NCBI GenBank assembly: GCA_051660685.1
Contig: JBOFQB010000094.1
Span: 1 to 64,000 of the forward strand
Direction: 5' to 3'
Source: JAVBSX01 sp051660685
GTDB lineage: Bacteria > Planctomycetota > Planctomycetia > Pirellulales > Thermoguttaceae
DNA: 64,000 nucleotides
The notes under the pieces: model-generated
What the model was told of the DNA's origin: nothing
Seen by the model: only the letters and a program-made list of their open reading frames with translations
Database searches by the model: none
Position numbers and translations under genes: made by a program
Part shown: positions 1-8,763 of the stretch, piece by piece
Layout of the letters: every line of letters starts with the position of its first letter
How positions within the stretch are numbered: the stretch's first letter is position 1

Positions 1-105
1 TGGGCTATTTTGTCGCGCCCCGTTGGGGCGAAGATTTCATTTTCCTCCCTAAAAATAAGCCATTTCAATTATATTTTGTAAAAATATCCGTGAACGGTTA
101 TGATT
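1..105 (-). repeat. Dispersed intergenic repeat with GCCCC/GGGGC palindrome
   Basis: Read on the minus strand, this stretch (ACGGATATTTTTAC, then an AT-rich block, then GAGGAAAATGAAAT and a TTCGCCCC...GGGGCG hairpin) closely matches 60245-60310 on the plus strand. It is therefore a copy of a dispersed repeat. The small palindrome near position 15-26 belongs to the short-palindrome family also seen at 20.9 kb and 60.3 kb. Positions 106-231 hold nothing I recognise. Confidence 0.6.
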
Positions 106-231
106 TTTGAGTCTTTCAATCGGTTGCCGAACAAGTCTAGTGTTCCTTTTGTAGTCGTCCATACTAATTCTCAAACCGCTCTAAACGAGATACTGGTCGC
201 CGAGAAACGCCTACTTTCATACAACAGTCTA

Positions 232-1869
232 TTATTTTTCGGCAAACAGTTCGACTGCTTTTGCTTTTGCGGCCCGCAAATCCAGTTTCCCGGTTCCCAG
301 AAGTGGAAATTCGTCCACTTTTCTGAAATTGAGCGGGGACGGAATCCAAAGATTTGGCAATCCCTCATTTTGCAGTTCTTTGCAAATTTCTTCAGGTGTG
401 AGCGGAAAAGATTTGTAAAGGACGACGATTTTTTCACCTTTTTTATCATCAGGAAGACCTGCAACGAAATAGGTGATTCCTTCGTCAACATCTTCGACGG
501 AGACGGTTGCTTTTCGGACGATTTTGCCGATTGCTTCTTCAATGAGGATATGCGGGACCATTTCCCCGCCGATTTTGGAAATGCGCATTTCCCGACCTGT
601 AATCCAAATGAACCCGTCATCGTCAATTTTTGCCAAATCGCCGGTCGTATACCAACCGTCCTTGAGAACAGCAGCAGTCAATTCCGGTTCTTTGTGATAA
701 CCGAGCATGACGTTTGGACCTTTGATTTGCAACATTCCCGGGGTATTTGGGGGAAGGACTTCGCCGGAATCGAGATCGACGACCCGAGCTTCAACATTGA
801 ATAGAGGACGTCCGACAGAACCGCGACGATTCCATTTTTGATAATCAGGCAATCGGGACGAATCAATGTTAAAGCTGACAACAGGAGAGAGTTCCGTTGT
901 CCCATATCCCTCCATAAGCGGTTGTCCATACTTCTCCTCCCAAGATTGAGCAACGTCAAGCGGGAGTTTTTCAGCCCCGCAAACGATTGTTGGGAGATTC
1001 TCAAAATCCTCTTTCGGACAACGACGGTAAAAATTCCGTTGAAAGGTCGCCGTTGAGGGCATTGCGGTTGGTTTGTACTTGCGAACCATTTCGCCGATTT
1101 TTTTGGCATCTAACGGATTAAAATGGTAAATCCCCATTACGGCGGTTGTGAGGGGCAACCAAACCGTTGTTGAATAACCAAATCCGTGAAAAAGGGGCAA
1201 AACCCCTAAAATTTTATCACCTTCATGTATATCAATGTATTTGTAGAATGCCGCAATGTTCGAGGTGATGTTATTGTGCGAAAGAACAGCTCCTTTGGGA
1301 ATACCTGTTGAACCGGACGAAAAGACAATCGTAAGGGGTTCATGCGGGTCAATCTTGTCCAATCCATATTTTCGGTCGAGTGTCGACGCCGGAACAAAAT
1401 AGGTGTCAATCAGGGCTGAGAGTTTGTCCCAAAGTGTGATTTTTTTGGCTGCTTCTTCGAGAATGACAACTTCGGCATTTAATTTCAGTTTGGGAAAACG
1501 TTCAAGGAACCGTTTCGTCGTAAAAACATGTTTAATGTCTGCTTTATCTATACAGGCATTGATTGTATCGGGTCCAAAAGTGTAGTTCAAATTGACCGCA
1601 ACACGACGGTCCATTGCAAGGGCTGCATTCACAATTGCCCCATACACTGTTGTTGGAAAAAGCAAACCGACATATTGTTCTTGCTCTCTTGGAGCAAGAA
1701 TTTTGTGGACAAGACGCTGAAAAACAAATGTCCGCAACAGGGTGCTATATCCTTTTAATTCCTGTCCGGTTGAATCAACCAGTTTCATATCTCTGCCGTA
1801 CTTTCGGCAAGCGCGAATCATTTGTGATTGTGGAATACCGTAAAGATCATCTTTAGGACGTTCAATCAT
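232..1869 (-). CDS. AMP-forming acyl-CoA/acyl-ACP ligase
   Basis: ANL-superfamily adenylate-forming enzyme, expected to activate a fatty or other carboxylic acid with ATP and pass it to CoA or ACP. Visible motifs in order: the P-loop SSGSTGIPKGAVLSHNN, EGYGTTELSP, the GWYTTGDLAKID core, GREMRISKIGGE hinge, and a C-terminal GTGKLD carrying the catalytic lysine. Length (545 aa) is normal. The N-terminus is soluble and lacks a signal. It resembles the ligase half of Aas and other short fatty-acid ligases, so the substrate is uncertain. An in-frame TTG at 1899 adds 10 residues, but ATG 1869 has AAGGA seven bases upstream and is preferred. The gene stands alone; its 3' end faces the window edge and the upstream gap carries a MITE copy. 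Confidence 0.88.
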   Translation of the reverse strand: MIERPKDDLYGIPQSQMIRACRKYGRDMKLVDSTGQELKGYSTLLRTFVFQRLVHKILAPREQEQYVGLLFPTTVYGAIVNAALAMDRRVAVNLNYTFGPDTINACIDKADIKHVFTTKRFLERFPKLKLNAEVVILEEAAKKITLWDKLSALIDTYFVPASTLDRKYGLDKIDPHEPLTIVFSSGSTGIPKGAVLSHNNITSNIAAFYKYIDIHEGDKILGVLPLFHGFGYSTTVWLPLTTAVMGIYHFNPLDAKKIGEMVRKYKPTAMPSTATFQRNFYRRCPKEDFENLPTIVCGAEKLPLDVAQSWEEKYGQPLMEGYGTTELSPVVSFNIDSSRLPDYQKWNRRGSVGRPLFNVEARVVDLDSGEVLPPNTPGMLQIKGPNVMLGYHKEPELTAAVLKDGWYTTGDLAKIDDDGFIWITGREMRISKIGGEMVPHILIEEAIGKIVRKATVSVEDVDEGITYFVAGLPDDKKGEKIVVLYKSFPLTPEEICKELQNEGLPNLWIPSPLNFRKVDEFPLLGTGKLDLRAAKAKAVELFAEK

Positions 1870-2056
1870 CTCCTGGTCCTTTCCTGTTTTGATCGTCAAA
1901 ACTTCCTGAAAAAATTTTTTCTAAAACAACTCCTACTCCTATTCCGGTCTTATCTAAAACGGACCGAAATACCTTTTACAAGAGACCGGACGTAACCAAC
2001 AAGTTGGGATTCTAACCTGTTTCAGGAGAAACTGCAAGACCTCGATTGTCGTATGC

Positions 2057-2254
2057 GGGATACAAACAGTCCGCTAACAAGTTTTGCGAAAAAGAGTCTT
2101 TTCATTTTTGAACCACGAAAATCACAAAAGACACGAAAACCTCACAAAAGACAGTTTTTCGTGTTTTTAGTGTCTTTAGTGGTAAAAACATATCCGTCCA
2201 ACCCGGCTCGATTCAAATCGCAAAACCAAAATTGTTAGCAGTCCGGGATACAAA
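2057..2254 (+). mobile_element. MITE-like element, copy 1, with 10-bp target duplication
   Basis: A 178-bp element (2067-2244) begins CAGTCCGCTAACAAG and ends TTGTTAGCAGTCC, an imperfect inverted repeat. It is flanked by the direct repeat GGGATACAAA at 2057-2066 and 2245-2254. The interior is a long imperfect hairpin (ACCACGAAAATCAC... paired with ...TAGTGGT). It has no coding capacity of its own; the open frame through it is only the repeat read through. It is nearly identical in layout to the copies at 4427 and 20482. Confidence 0.82.
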
Positions 2255-2339
2255 ATTTCCGATTTTGCCGGTTCTCCCATGTTTCCTTTTATTAAAAAAT
2301 TTAGTATGATGATCGATATGTGAAATCAAGGAGCCTGTT

Positions 2340-4367
2340 GTGACTTCAACTCAATCCCATAATATTCAAAAGATGATGTCCCTCAAAAAATACGGTCAGC
2401 TGACTTTTTTCGTTTTTCTCCTGTTCGCCTTTTGTTCCCCTTCTTGGGCAATTGACGCCGATCTCCTCTTTCCTGACACGACAAAAGGTTTTTTCGTCGT
2501 CCAAAACGCCCGGGAATTCAACGAACAATGGAATCAAACACAGTTCGGCAAATTGTTGCAACTTCCAGAAATGAAGGAATTTAATGCCGATTTGCAACGT
2601 CAACTCGGCTCACAATTTTCCAGTCGATTCGGTTTTTCGCTCGAAGATTTACGCGTTGTTCCGTCCGGAGAAATCACGGGCGGTCTGATCGCCCCAATCG
2701 GTCAGATTCCCGGTTTCGTCCTCGTTCTCGATGTAACGGGTCGGGACAGTGAAACCCAAAAACTGCTCGCCAATGTCGAGCGAATTATGACCGAACGTAA
2801 AGCCGTCAAAAAAATGGTCAAAATAACCGGCGAAACAGCAACGGTTTATGCAATCACCCCGACAGAACCGAACGCCCCTGTTCGTTTTGCCGGTTTTTTG
2901 CACGCCAAAAATCATTTGATTGCAGCCGATCAGGTCTACTTGGTTGACCTCATGTTTCGACGATTAAACGGCGAATTGTCTTCGCCGATTGCAAATGACC
3001 CCGGTTACATCGCCGTGATGCAGCGTTGTGAAAAAGATCGGGACGGACAGGAACCGGAACCGCTTATTCGTTGGTTCATGCACCCTTTACAATATGGTGA
3101 ATCCGCTCGTTCCATCTCCAATCTGTCCGAAAAACAGCGTGCTCGACCCTCTCTGTATTCGGCTCTTGCTGAAGTCGGTTTTGACGCGATTGCGGGATTG
3201 GGAGGAACGATTACGCCAATATCCGGTTCGTTGGAAGGAGTACACCGAACCTTTTTGTATGCTCCGAAACCCTACACAAGTTCCATGCAAATGTTCGATT
3301 TTCCGAACACCGAAGAATTGTCGTTCCCCAATTGGGTTCCCAATGATGTTGCATCTGCAACCTGCGTTTCCGTCAACACCCAAACGCTCTTTGATAATGT
3401 TGGACCTTTGTTTGACGAAGTGGTCATGCAGGAAAAAGGGGTTTGGGACGACATTGTGCGGGAGTTGAAAGAGGATCAGGACGGTTATCAAATCGATTTG
3501 GGTCGGGATTTGATAGGGCATTTTGGTTCCCGAATCATCACGGCCCGAAAATACTCCTTGCCAATTGGATTGGAAAGTGAAAACCTGATGTTTGGAATTG
3601 AACTTCAAAAAGAAGGGGCCCAACCCGTTAAAGAGGTTCTTGCCAAACTTCTTGAGGGGGACCCTGAATTTGAAGCAATTCCATTTGGCGATTATGTTTT
3701 ATGGAAAACCAAACCGTTGGAAGATGCTCAACGTCCTGAAATTCAGATAGGCGGGGGAATTCCCCCGCTCGTTCCGGGTCAAGGAGCCGGAATCCCCCCG
3801 ATTGGGCAACGTCAGGTTCCTCAACAGGGGGGACTTCGACCGATTCCGGGGACAACACGGTCAACGGTTCCTCCTCTTGAAGCAGCTGATGCTGAAAAGG
3901 ATGCTGAACCGCTTTTTCCTGACGGAGCAATCACGATTGCATTTGGGTATTTGCTCTTTTCAAACAACATTGACTTTTTGAAAGAGGTGATTGGAAAAGC
4001 AGCCGAGAAAAAGGATTCGGTTGGAAATATGCCCGACTTCCAAATGTTAAAATCGGTTGCAAAACAAATGGAAATGGGGCAGAAACCGCATTTTCTGGAA
4101 TCGTACACCCGGGTTGTCGATTCGTTGCGACCAACGTATGAATTGTTGCAGCAGGGAAAAATGCCGCAATCAAAATCCATTTTGGGCCGTCTTCTCAACC
4201 TCTTACTGACTCCGCCGGATTCAGAAGAAGATGTCCGACCTGCAAAAATTGACGGAAGTAAAATGCCCCCTTATGAATCAATCGAGAAGTATTTAGGTTT
4301 ATCCATTGTTCTCGGAACGACAGAAGATAATGGTTGGTTCTACAAAGGTTTTACAACACCCAAATAA
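2340..4367 (+). CDS. Secreted hypothetical protein (planctomycete type)
   Basis: A 675-residue exported protein of unknown function. It starts at GTG 2340 with AAGGAG six bases upstream. After a basic N-terminus there is one hydrophobic segment (about residues 21-35, LTFFVFLLFAFCSP) ending in SWA, a good signal peptidase I site. The mature part opens with LFPDTTKGFFVV, then alternates short beta-like stretches without a family I can name with certainty. The opening pattern recalls DUF3352-like proteins, but that is a guess. Residues about 470-520 form a Gly/Pro/Gln-rich linker (IPPLVPGQGAGIPP) before a conserved-looking C-terminal part. It stands alone between two MITE copies. Confidence 0.8.
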   Translation: MTSTQSHNIQKMMSLKKYGQLTFFVFLLFAFCSPSWAIDADLLFPDTTKGFFVVQNAREFNEQWNQTQFGKLLQLPEMKEFNADLQRQLGSQFSSRFGFSLEDLRVVPSGEITGGLIAPIGQIPGFVLVLDVTGRDSETQKLLANVERIMTERKAVKKMVKITGETATVYAITPTEPNAPVRFAGFLHAKNHLIAADQVYLVDLMFRRLNGELSSPIANDPGYIAVMQRCEKDRDGQEPEPLIRWFMHPLQYGESARSISNLSEKQRARPSLYSALAEVGFDAIAGLGGTITPISGSLEGVHRTFLYAPKPYTSSMQMFDFPNTEELSFPNWVPNDVASATCVSVNTQTLFDNVGPLFDEVVMQEKGVWDDIVRELKEDQDGYQIDLGRDLIGHFGSRIITARKYSLPIGLESENLMFGIELQKEGAQPVKEVLAKLLEGDPEFEAIPFGDYVLWKTKPLEDAQRPEIQIGGGIPPLVPGQGAGIPPIGQRQVPQQGGLRPIPGTTRSTVPPLEAADAEKDAEPLFPDGAITIAFGYLLFSNNIDFLKEVIGKAAEKKDSVGNMPDFQMLKSVAKQMEMGQKPHFLESYTRVVDSLRPTYELLQQGKMPQSKSILGRLLNLLLTPPDSEEDVRPAKIDGSKMPPYESIEKYLGLSIVLGTTEDNGWFYKGFTTPK

Positions 4368-4416
4368 TTGCCCAATTGCAGCACTGCCCCAATCAACTTG
4401 GACCATTACAATCTAG

Positions 4417-4614
4417 GTCATTTCAACAGTCCGTTAACAAGTTTTGGGAAAAAGAGTATTTTCATTTTTGAACCACGAAAATCACAAAAAACACGAAAAC
4501 CTCACAAAATACCGTTTTTCGTGTCTTTCGTGCATTTCGTGGTAAAAAACGTCCGTCCAATCCAACTCAATTCAGGTCGCAAAACCAAACTTGTTAGCGG
4601 ACTGGTCATTTCAA
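4417..4614 (+). mobile_element. MITE-like element, copy 2, with 10-bp target duplication
   Basis: The element spans 4427-4604 (178 bp). Its ends are CAGTCCGTTAACAAG and CTTGTTAGCGGACTG, which are near-perfect inverted repeats, and it is flanked by GTCATTTCAA at 4417-4426 and 4605-4614. The internal hairpin is the same as in copy 1 and the orientation is the same. It lies 60 bp downstream of the secreted hypothetical gene and 66 bp upstream of the oxidoreductase start, filling almost all of the gap. Confidence 0.88.
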
Positions 4615-4669
4615 CCGGGAAAATGCAATCCCGCTAAAAAACAGTTCTTTCGAAAGGAATATTCATCTC

Positions 4670-5707
4670 ATGTCCAAAGGTTTTGGTGTTATCGGTTGTG
4701 GAATGATTGCCCAATTTCATGCAAAAGCAATCGCCCAGACCGGTTCAAAAGTTGTTGCCTGTTTCGATCATGTCCCTCAAGCAGCCGACCGACTTGCAAG
4801 CGCGCTTGGTTCCCGGGCCTATTACGATTTGAAACCGTTTCTTGCCGATCCCAATATAGAGATTGTGACGATTGGAACACCAAGTGGTGTCCATGCAGAG
4901 CCGGCGATTGCAGCTGCACAAGCGGGCAAGCACATTATTGTGGAGAAACCGCTTGAAGTGACGTTGGAAAAATGTGATGAGGTGATTGCGGCTGCTGAAA
5001 AGGCGGGTGTTGTTCTTGCGACCATTTTTCCGTCCCGTTTTCATCAAAGTTCTTTACGATTGAAACAGGCGATTGATTTGGGCCGATTTGGGCGATTAAC
5101 GCTTGGAGATGCAATTGTTAAGTGGTACAGAACACAGGAATACTACGACAGCGGAGTTTGGCGAGGAACTTGGGCTCTTGACGGGGGGGGCGCTTTGATG
5201 AATCAAGCAATTCACAGTGTTGACCTGTTGACTTGGTTAATGGGACCGGTTGTCGAAATTACGGCTCAAACCGCTTTATTAGCACATGAACGGATTGAAG
5301 TGGAAGATACAGCGGTTGCAACAGTCAAGTTTCAAAGTGGAGCATTGGGGATCATTGAGGCGACAACAGCCGCCTATCCCGGATCGCTCAAACGGATTGA
5401 AATACACGGTTCAACCGGTTCAGCCGTTATTGAGGAGGAAGACATTATTCGTTGGGATTTCCAGACATCTCGACCTGAAGATGCTGAGATTCGGGAGCAG
5501 ATGACGAGCAAATTGTCGGGGGGAGGTGGAGCAGCTGACCCGGCTGCAATTGGACATCACGGACATGCAATGCTTTTTGCGGATGTTTTGGATGCAATCA
5601 AAACAGGTCGGCGTCCTATTTCGGACGGTCAGGAAGGACGCAAAAGTGTCGAGATCATTCTCGGCATTTACCAATCCGCCAAACACGGTAAAACGATTGT
5701 TTTGTAG
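4670..5707 (+). CDS. Gfo/Idh/MocA family oxidoreductase
   Basis: NAD(P)-dependent sugar or inositol dehydrogenase-like protein of 345 aa, the usual family length. The N-terminal Rossmann motif is GVIGCGMIAQFHAKAI. The family hallmark EKPLEVTLEKCDEVI follows at about residue 91, and a GGGALMNQAIHSVDLL segment near 170 matches the catalytic/substrate region (GG.l...g.H.ld). There is no signal peptide, so it is cytoplasmic. ATG 4670 has AAGGA ten bases upstream. The substrate cannot be told from sequence alone; no sugar transporter or linked catabolic gene sits beside it. The folate gene follows 85 bp downstream on the same strand. Confidence 0.9.
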   Translation: MSKGFGVIGCGMIAQFHAKAIAQTGSKVVACFDHVPQAADRLASALGSRAYYDLKPFLADPNIEIVTIGTPSGVHAEPAIAAAQAGKHIIVEKPLEVTLEKCDEVIAAAEKAGVVLATIFPSRFHQSSLRLKQAIDLGRFGRLTLGDAIVKWYRTQEYYDSGVWRGTWALDGGGALMNQAIHSVDLLTWLMGPVVEITAQTALLAHERIEVEDTAVATVKFQSGALGIIEATTAAYPGSLKRIEIHGSTGSAVIEEEDIIRWDFQTSRPEDAEIREQMTSKLSGGGGAADPAAIGHHGHAMLFADVLDAIKTGRRPISDGQEGRKSVEIILGIYQSAKHGKTIVL

Positions 5708-5792
5708 GTGTTTTGTAGGAAATTGTTTATAAACGATTGTTTGTAAACAACTATTTTGTGATTGACTTTTGTTTTGGATAGGTGTTGTCCCG

Positions 5793-6482
5793 ATGTTGAC
5801 ATTTTCAGAAACAGACGTGTTGACGAGGGCTAAGAAGGGATTGCGAAAGGAGATGAGGGACCGACTGCAAAAGATGGTTGGTCGTTCGGAAAAAAGCGAG
5901 GTCATTTGGCAACATCTGGTTCATCTGCCCTGTTTTCAGTCGGCCGTTTCCAACCAAACCCCAGTCCTGTTTTATCTTGATTGCAAGGATGAGGTTGAAA
6001 CGACCCGATTTTTGACCGGGGAGACTCTGATTGGGGAGATACAACCGAACGGGATGCAGCCTGATGTTTGTGAAAACAGACAGATTCTGGGATTTCCTGT
6101 CACAATTCCCTTCTGTGAGCAGGACAAGTTGCAATTGTTTCGATTTGATTCTCTGAGAGAGTTGGAACCGAATCGTTGGGGAATTCTGGAACCGAAACCA
6201 GAATATCGACATGTGTTGGAACGTCGGATTGATCCGGGCGAACTTGGGTTTATCATCATTCCCGGTCTTGCGTTTGATCGAAAAGGGAATCGTCTCGGTC
6301 GGGGAAAAGGATTTTATGACCGTTTTCTTTTTTCTGTTCCGCGAACAATCAAACGGGTTGCTCTTGCATTTGACGTTCAGGTGATTGAGGAGGTTCCAAC
6401 CTCTTCTGAAGATGAACCTGTTGATTGGATTATAACAGAATCAGGGTTCTTTCAGCCCCATTGTCGGTCTCTCTCTCTGTGA
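5793..6482 (+). CDS. 5-formyltetrahydrofolate cyclo-ligase
   Basis: Converts 5-formyl-THF to 5,10-methenyl-THF with ATP, recycling an inhibitory folate. The hallmark segment PGLAFDRKGNRLGRGKGFYD near the C-terminus gives a confident family call. The N-terminus has the usual basic helix (LRKEMRDRLQKM). Length from ATG 5793 is 229 aa. A TTG at 5769 would add eight residues of non-family sequence and is not preferred. I looked for a 6S RNA, often found next to this gene family, in the 5708-5792 and 6483-6684 gaps and saw no convincing candidate. Confidence 0.9.
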   Translation: MLTFSETDVLTRAKKGLRKEMRDRLQKMVGRSEKSEVIWQHLVHLPCFQSAVSNQTPVLFYLDCKDEVETTRFLTGETLIGEIQPNGMQPDVCENRQILGFPVTIPFCEQDKLQLFRFDSLRELEPNRWGILEPKPEYRHVLERRIDPGELGFIIIPGLAFDRKGNRLGRGKGFYDRFLFSVPRTIKRVALAFDVQVIEEVPTSSEDEPVDWIITESGFFQPHCRSLSL

Positions 6483-6684
6483 TAGAATGAGGGTGATCGT
6501 TGGACGCAAGATGCGTACTCTGGATGCAAAAGTTCAGAGAATGTTGAATTTCAGGCAGATGTAAGGTCATTTCTGGTGTTCGTGTTATATGTGCCTGTTG
6601 TACGCCTTTTTGACCTTTTGTAAGCATTTGCGAGGTTGATTTCCTCAACGAAAAGGCATGATGTATATTAACAATGGAGCAGGA

Positions 6685-7659
6685 ATGCAACCTGTCTATA
6701 TTGCCGGTCTCGGTTCTTATCTTCCCCCGCGAATCGTCAGTAATGACGAATTATCCCAAACACTTGACACGTCGGATGATTGGATTCGCTCTCATACAGG
6801 GATTTCCAACCGTCATTTGGCGGGCGAGAATGACTCCGCGACATCAATGGGGTTTGCAGCTGCACAAAAAGCGTTGGATTCGGCAGGAATCCCCCCCGAA
6901 GAAGTCGGAATGATTCTCCTGAGCAGCACAACTCTGGATTATGGGCCGATCCCCGCAACCGCTTGCCTGATCCAAGAAGCACTCGGAGCAAAAAATGCGG
7001 TTGCATTCGACATTTCTGCTGCATGTAGCGGATTTGTATACGGAATTCAACTCGCTAAAGCGCAAATGCAGCTCGATCCTCGACCTGTTTTGGTGATCGG
7101 CTCGGAAATGATGTCCCGAAAAGTGGACTGGACGGACAAAGCAACCTGTGTTTTATTCGGTGATGCAGCAGGTGCTGCGGTTCTTGTTCCGGGAACCGAC
7201 CCCAATCGCGGTTTGATCGACACCTACATGCAATCGGACAGTTCTGGGGCTTGTCATTTGGTGATTGAAGGGGGTTCGCGCCTGATTCAATCCCAACAGA
7301 TTCCAAGTCCGTATTATCTTCAAATGGAAGGAAAAGCGGTCTTCTCCTTTGCAATTAAAATTGTTCCCGAAATTTTTCGGACCATTTTGGAGCGAAACAA
7401 TCTAACGGTTGGAGATGTCGATTGGTTCCTGCCTCATCAAGCGAATTTACGAATCATCAAATCAGCTGCATCCCGACTGGAAGTCCCGCTTGAACGCTTT
7501 TTCCTGAACGTCCAGAACGTCGCCAATACAGCATCCGCCTCAATCCCCGTTGCTCTAGTCGAAATGGAATCACAAGGTCTTCTGAAACCGGGCACAAAAA
7601 TAGTAACAGCCGGTTTCGGCGCAGGTCTCACTTATGGAGGAAACCTTATCATCTGGTAA
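6685..7659 (+). CDS. fabH: 3-oxoacyl-[acyl-carrier-protein] synthase III
   Basis: Starts fatty-acid synthesis by condensing acetyl-CoA (or another primer) with malonyl-ACP. The catalytic triad is visible: Cys114 in AACSGFVYG, His251 in FLPHQANLRI and Asn281 in NVANTASASIP. From ATG 6685 the protein is 324 aa and opens MQPVYIAGLGSYLP, matching the family; GGAG lies five bases upstream. ATG 6658 would add nine atypical residues. The gene is on plus, convergent with the minus-strand rpmF-fabD-fabG-acpP-fabF-ksgA series, rather than in the usual place after plsX. Primer preference cannot be judged. Confidence 0.94.
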   Translation: MQPVYIAGLGSYLPPRIVSNDELSQTLDTSDDWIRSHTGISNRHLAGENDSATSMGFAAAQKALDSAGIPPEEVGMILLSSTTLDYGPIPATACLIQEALGAKNAVAFDISAACSGFVYGIQLAKAQMQLDPRPVLVIGSEMMSRKVDWTDKATCVLFGDAAGAAVLVPGTDPNRGLIDTYMQSDSSGACHLVIEGGSRLIQSQQIPSPYYLQMEGKAVFSFAIKIVPEIFRTILERNNLTVGDVDWFLPHQANLRIIKSAASRLEVPLERFFLNVQNVANTASASIPVALVEMESQGLLKPGTKIVTAGFGAGLTYGGNLIIW

Positions 7660-7708
7660 AACCCGAGAATGTCGTTTAACCGCAGAACAATGTTCGGCGT
7701 GTTTCCCC

Positions 7709-7780
7709 GTTTAGCCGAGGAACAACGTTCCGCGCGTATTACAATTTCAGAACACGCGATACGTTGTATCGCGGCTAAAC
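7709..7780 (-). repeat. 72-bp cruciform repeat bounded by GTTTAGCCG
   Basis: Starts GTTTAGCCG and ends CGGCTAAAC. It holds two inner palindromes, AGGAACAACGTTCC and GCGATACGTTGTATCGC, joined by a short AT-rich spacer. It lies between the convergent fabH and ksgA genes. The same element in the opposite orientation occurs at 24322-24395 and 58820-58892, and a degenerate one at 61625-61698. A related half-site (GTTTAACCGCAGAAC) precedes it at about 7676. Confidence 0.75.
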
Positions 7781-7803
7781 ATTTGTGTTGGGGGACAGGT
7801 CTC

Positions 7804-8733
7804 TCACAAAATTTTCTGTTCTTTCTCAGGTAAATGGGCAAGTTCTTTCCGACAACGCTCGCAAAGTCGTAAGACTGTCTTCAAATCAAGCGTCTCAGCC
7901 CGCGTCTTTTCGTCAAAATTCAGTTCAACCATGATTTGGTCAATCACCTCTTTCGGAATCGTCTGTTTGAATGCACTACACAATTCACTACGCAAAAATT
8001 TGCGACGATGAAAGAACAAGGCCCGGGAAAACTCGTGAAAGAAACGTAAATCAGGTATCTTCTTGCGACGTTTAGGATCGTAGATGACCCGAATAATTGC
8101 CGATGTTACTTTCGGTTTCGGCCAAAAAACGGTTGGAGGAAGTACGCGAACAATCTCCGTTTGACATTGCGATTGCATCCAAAGTGACAGTCCGCCCCAA
8201 TCTCTCGTCCCCGGTTTCGCCGTAATACGATCTGCCAATTCCTTTTGAATCGTCACAATCATCGAATGAGGCGGAAAATCGGTCAGCAACAGATTTGACA
8301 TGAGCGGTGTTGCAATGCTGTACGGCAAATTGGCAACCAGCTTAAACCGTCTGTTCGGGTCAACCGCCAATTCGTCCGCAATTGCGGCAAGAACCTCTTC
8401 ATTCAACCGATTCTTGTTCCGCAAAATGTCCATTTGCAAAAAGCGAATGTTCTTGCGCCCGAATAATTCCTGTTTCGCCAGTTCCTGCAAAACAGTATCG
8501 AGTTCAACGGTAATGACAGCAGCCGCTTTTGCTGAAAGTGCGGCAGTCAACGAACCGGTTCCTGTCCCCACTTCCAGAATGACGTCATTTTCTTCAATGT
8601 TTGCTGATTCATGCAGCAAACGAAGCAAATTCAGGTCGATCAAAAAATTCTGGCCGAGTTTGGAACGGGGATGAATCCCAATCGTCTCAAACTTTTTCAT
8701 CAAGTACGACCGGGTCTGCTGTGCTGCATTCAT
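7804..8733 (-). CDS. rsmA: 16S rRNA dimethyladenosine transferase
   Basis: RsmA/KsgA dimethylates two adjacent adenines in the loop of 16S rRNA helix 45 during late 30S assembly. Visible features: KLGQNFLIDLNLL at the N-terminus, the SAM motif EVGTGTGSLT, acidic end of strand 2 (VELDTVL), DIL at motif III, and the catalytic NLPYSIATPL (NLPY). Length is 309 aa, slightly above usual, and the C-terminal domain is basic (RRKFLRSEL). It is last in the fatty-acid locus, 30 bp downstream of fabF. ATG 8733 has no Shine-Dalgarno; a second in-frame ATG at 8700 (MKKFETIG) is possible. Confidence 0.93.
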   Translation of the reverse strand: MNAAQQTRSYLMKKFETIGIHPRSKLGQNFLIDLNLLRLLHESANIEENDVILEVGTGTGSLTAALSAKAAAVITVELDTVLQELAKQELFGRKNIRFLQMDILRNKNRLNEEVLAAIADELAVDPNRRFKLVANLPYSIATPLMSNLLLTDFPPHSMIVTIQKELADRITAKPGTRDWGGLSLWMQSQCQTEIVRVLPPTVFWPKPKVTSAIIRVIYDPKRRKKIPDLRFFHEFSRALFFHRRKFLRSELCSAFKQTIPKEVIDQIMVELNFDEKTRAETLDLKTVLRLCERCRKELAHLPEKEQKIL

Positions 8734-8763
8734 AAAAGAGAGAGGGAGGTGAAGTTGATCGTC

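Noticed and set aside
2053..2238. Short open frame through MITE copy 1 (and the similar one at 4368-4637)
   Set aside because: Both are translations of the same transposable repeat, share peptide sequence only because the DNA is repeated, and have no ribosome binding site.
6483..6684. Possible 6S RNA next to the 5-formyl-THF cyclo-ligase gene
   Set aside because: The region does not fold into the long duplex with a central bubble expected of 6S RNA as far as I can see by eye; a covariance-model search would decide.
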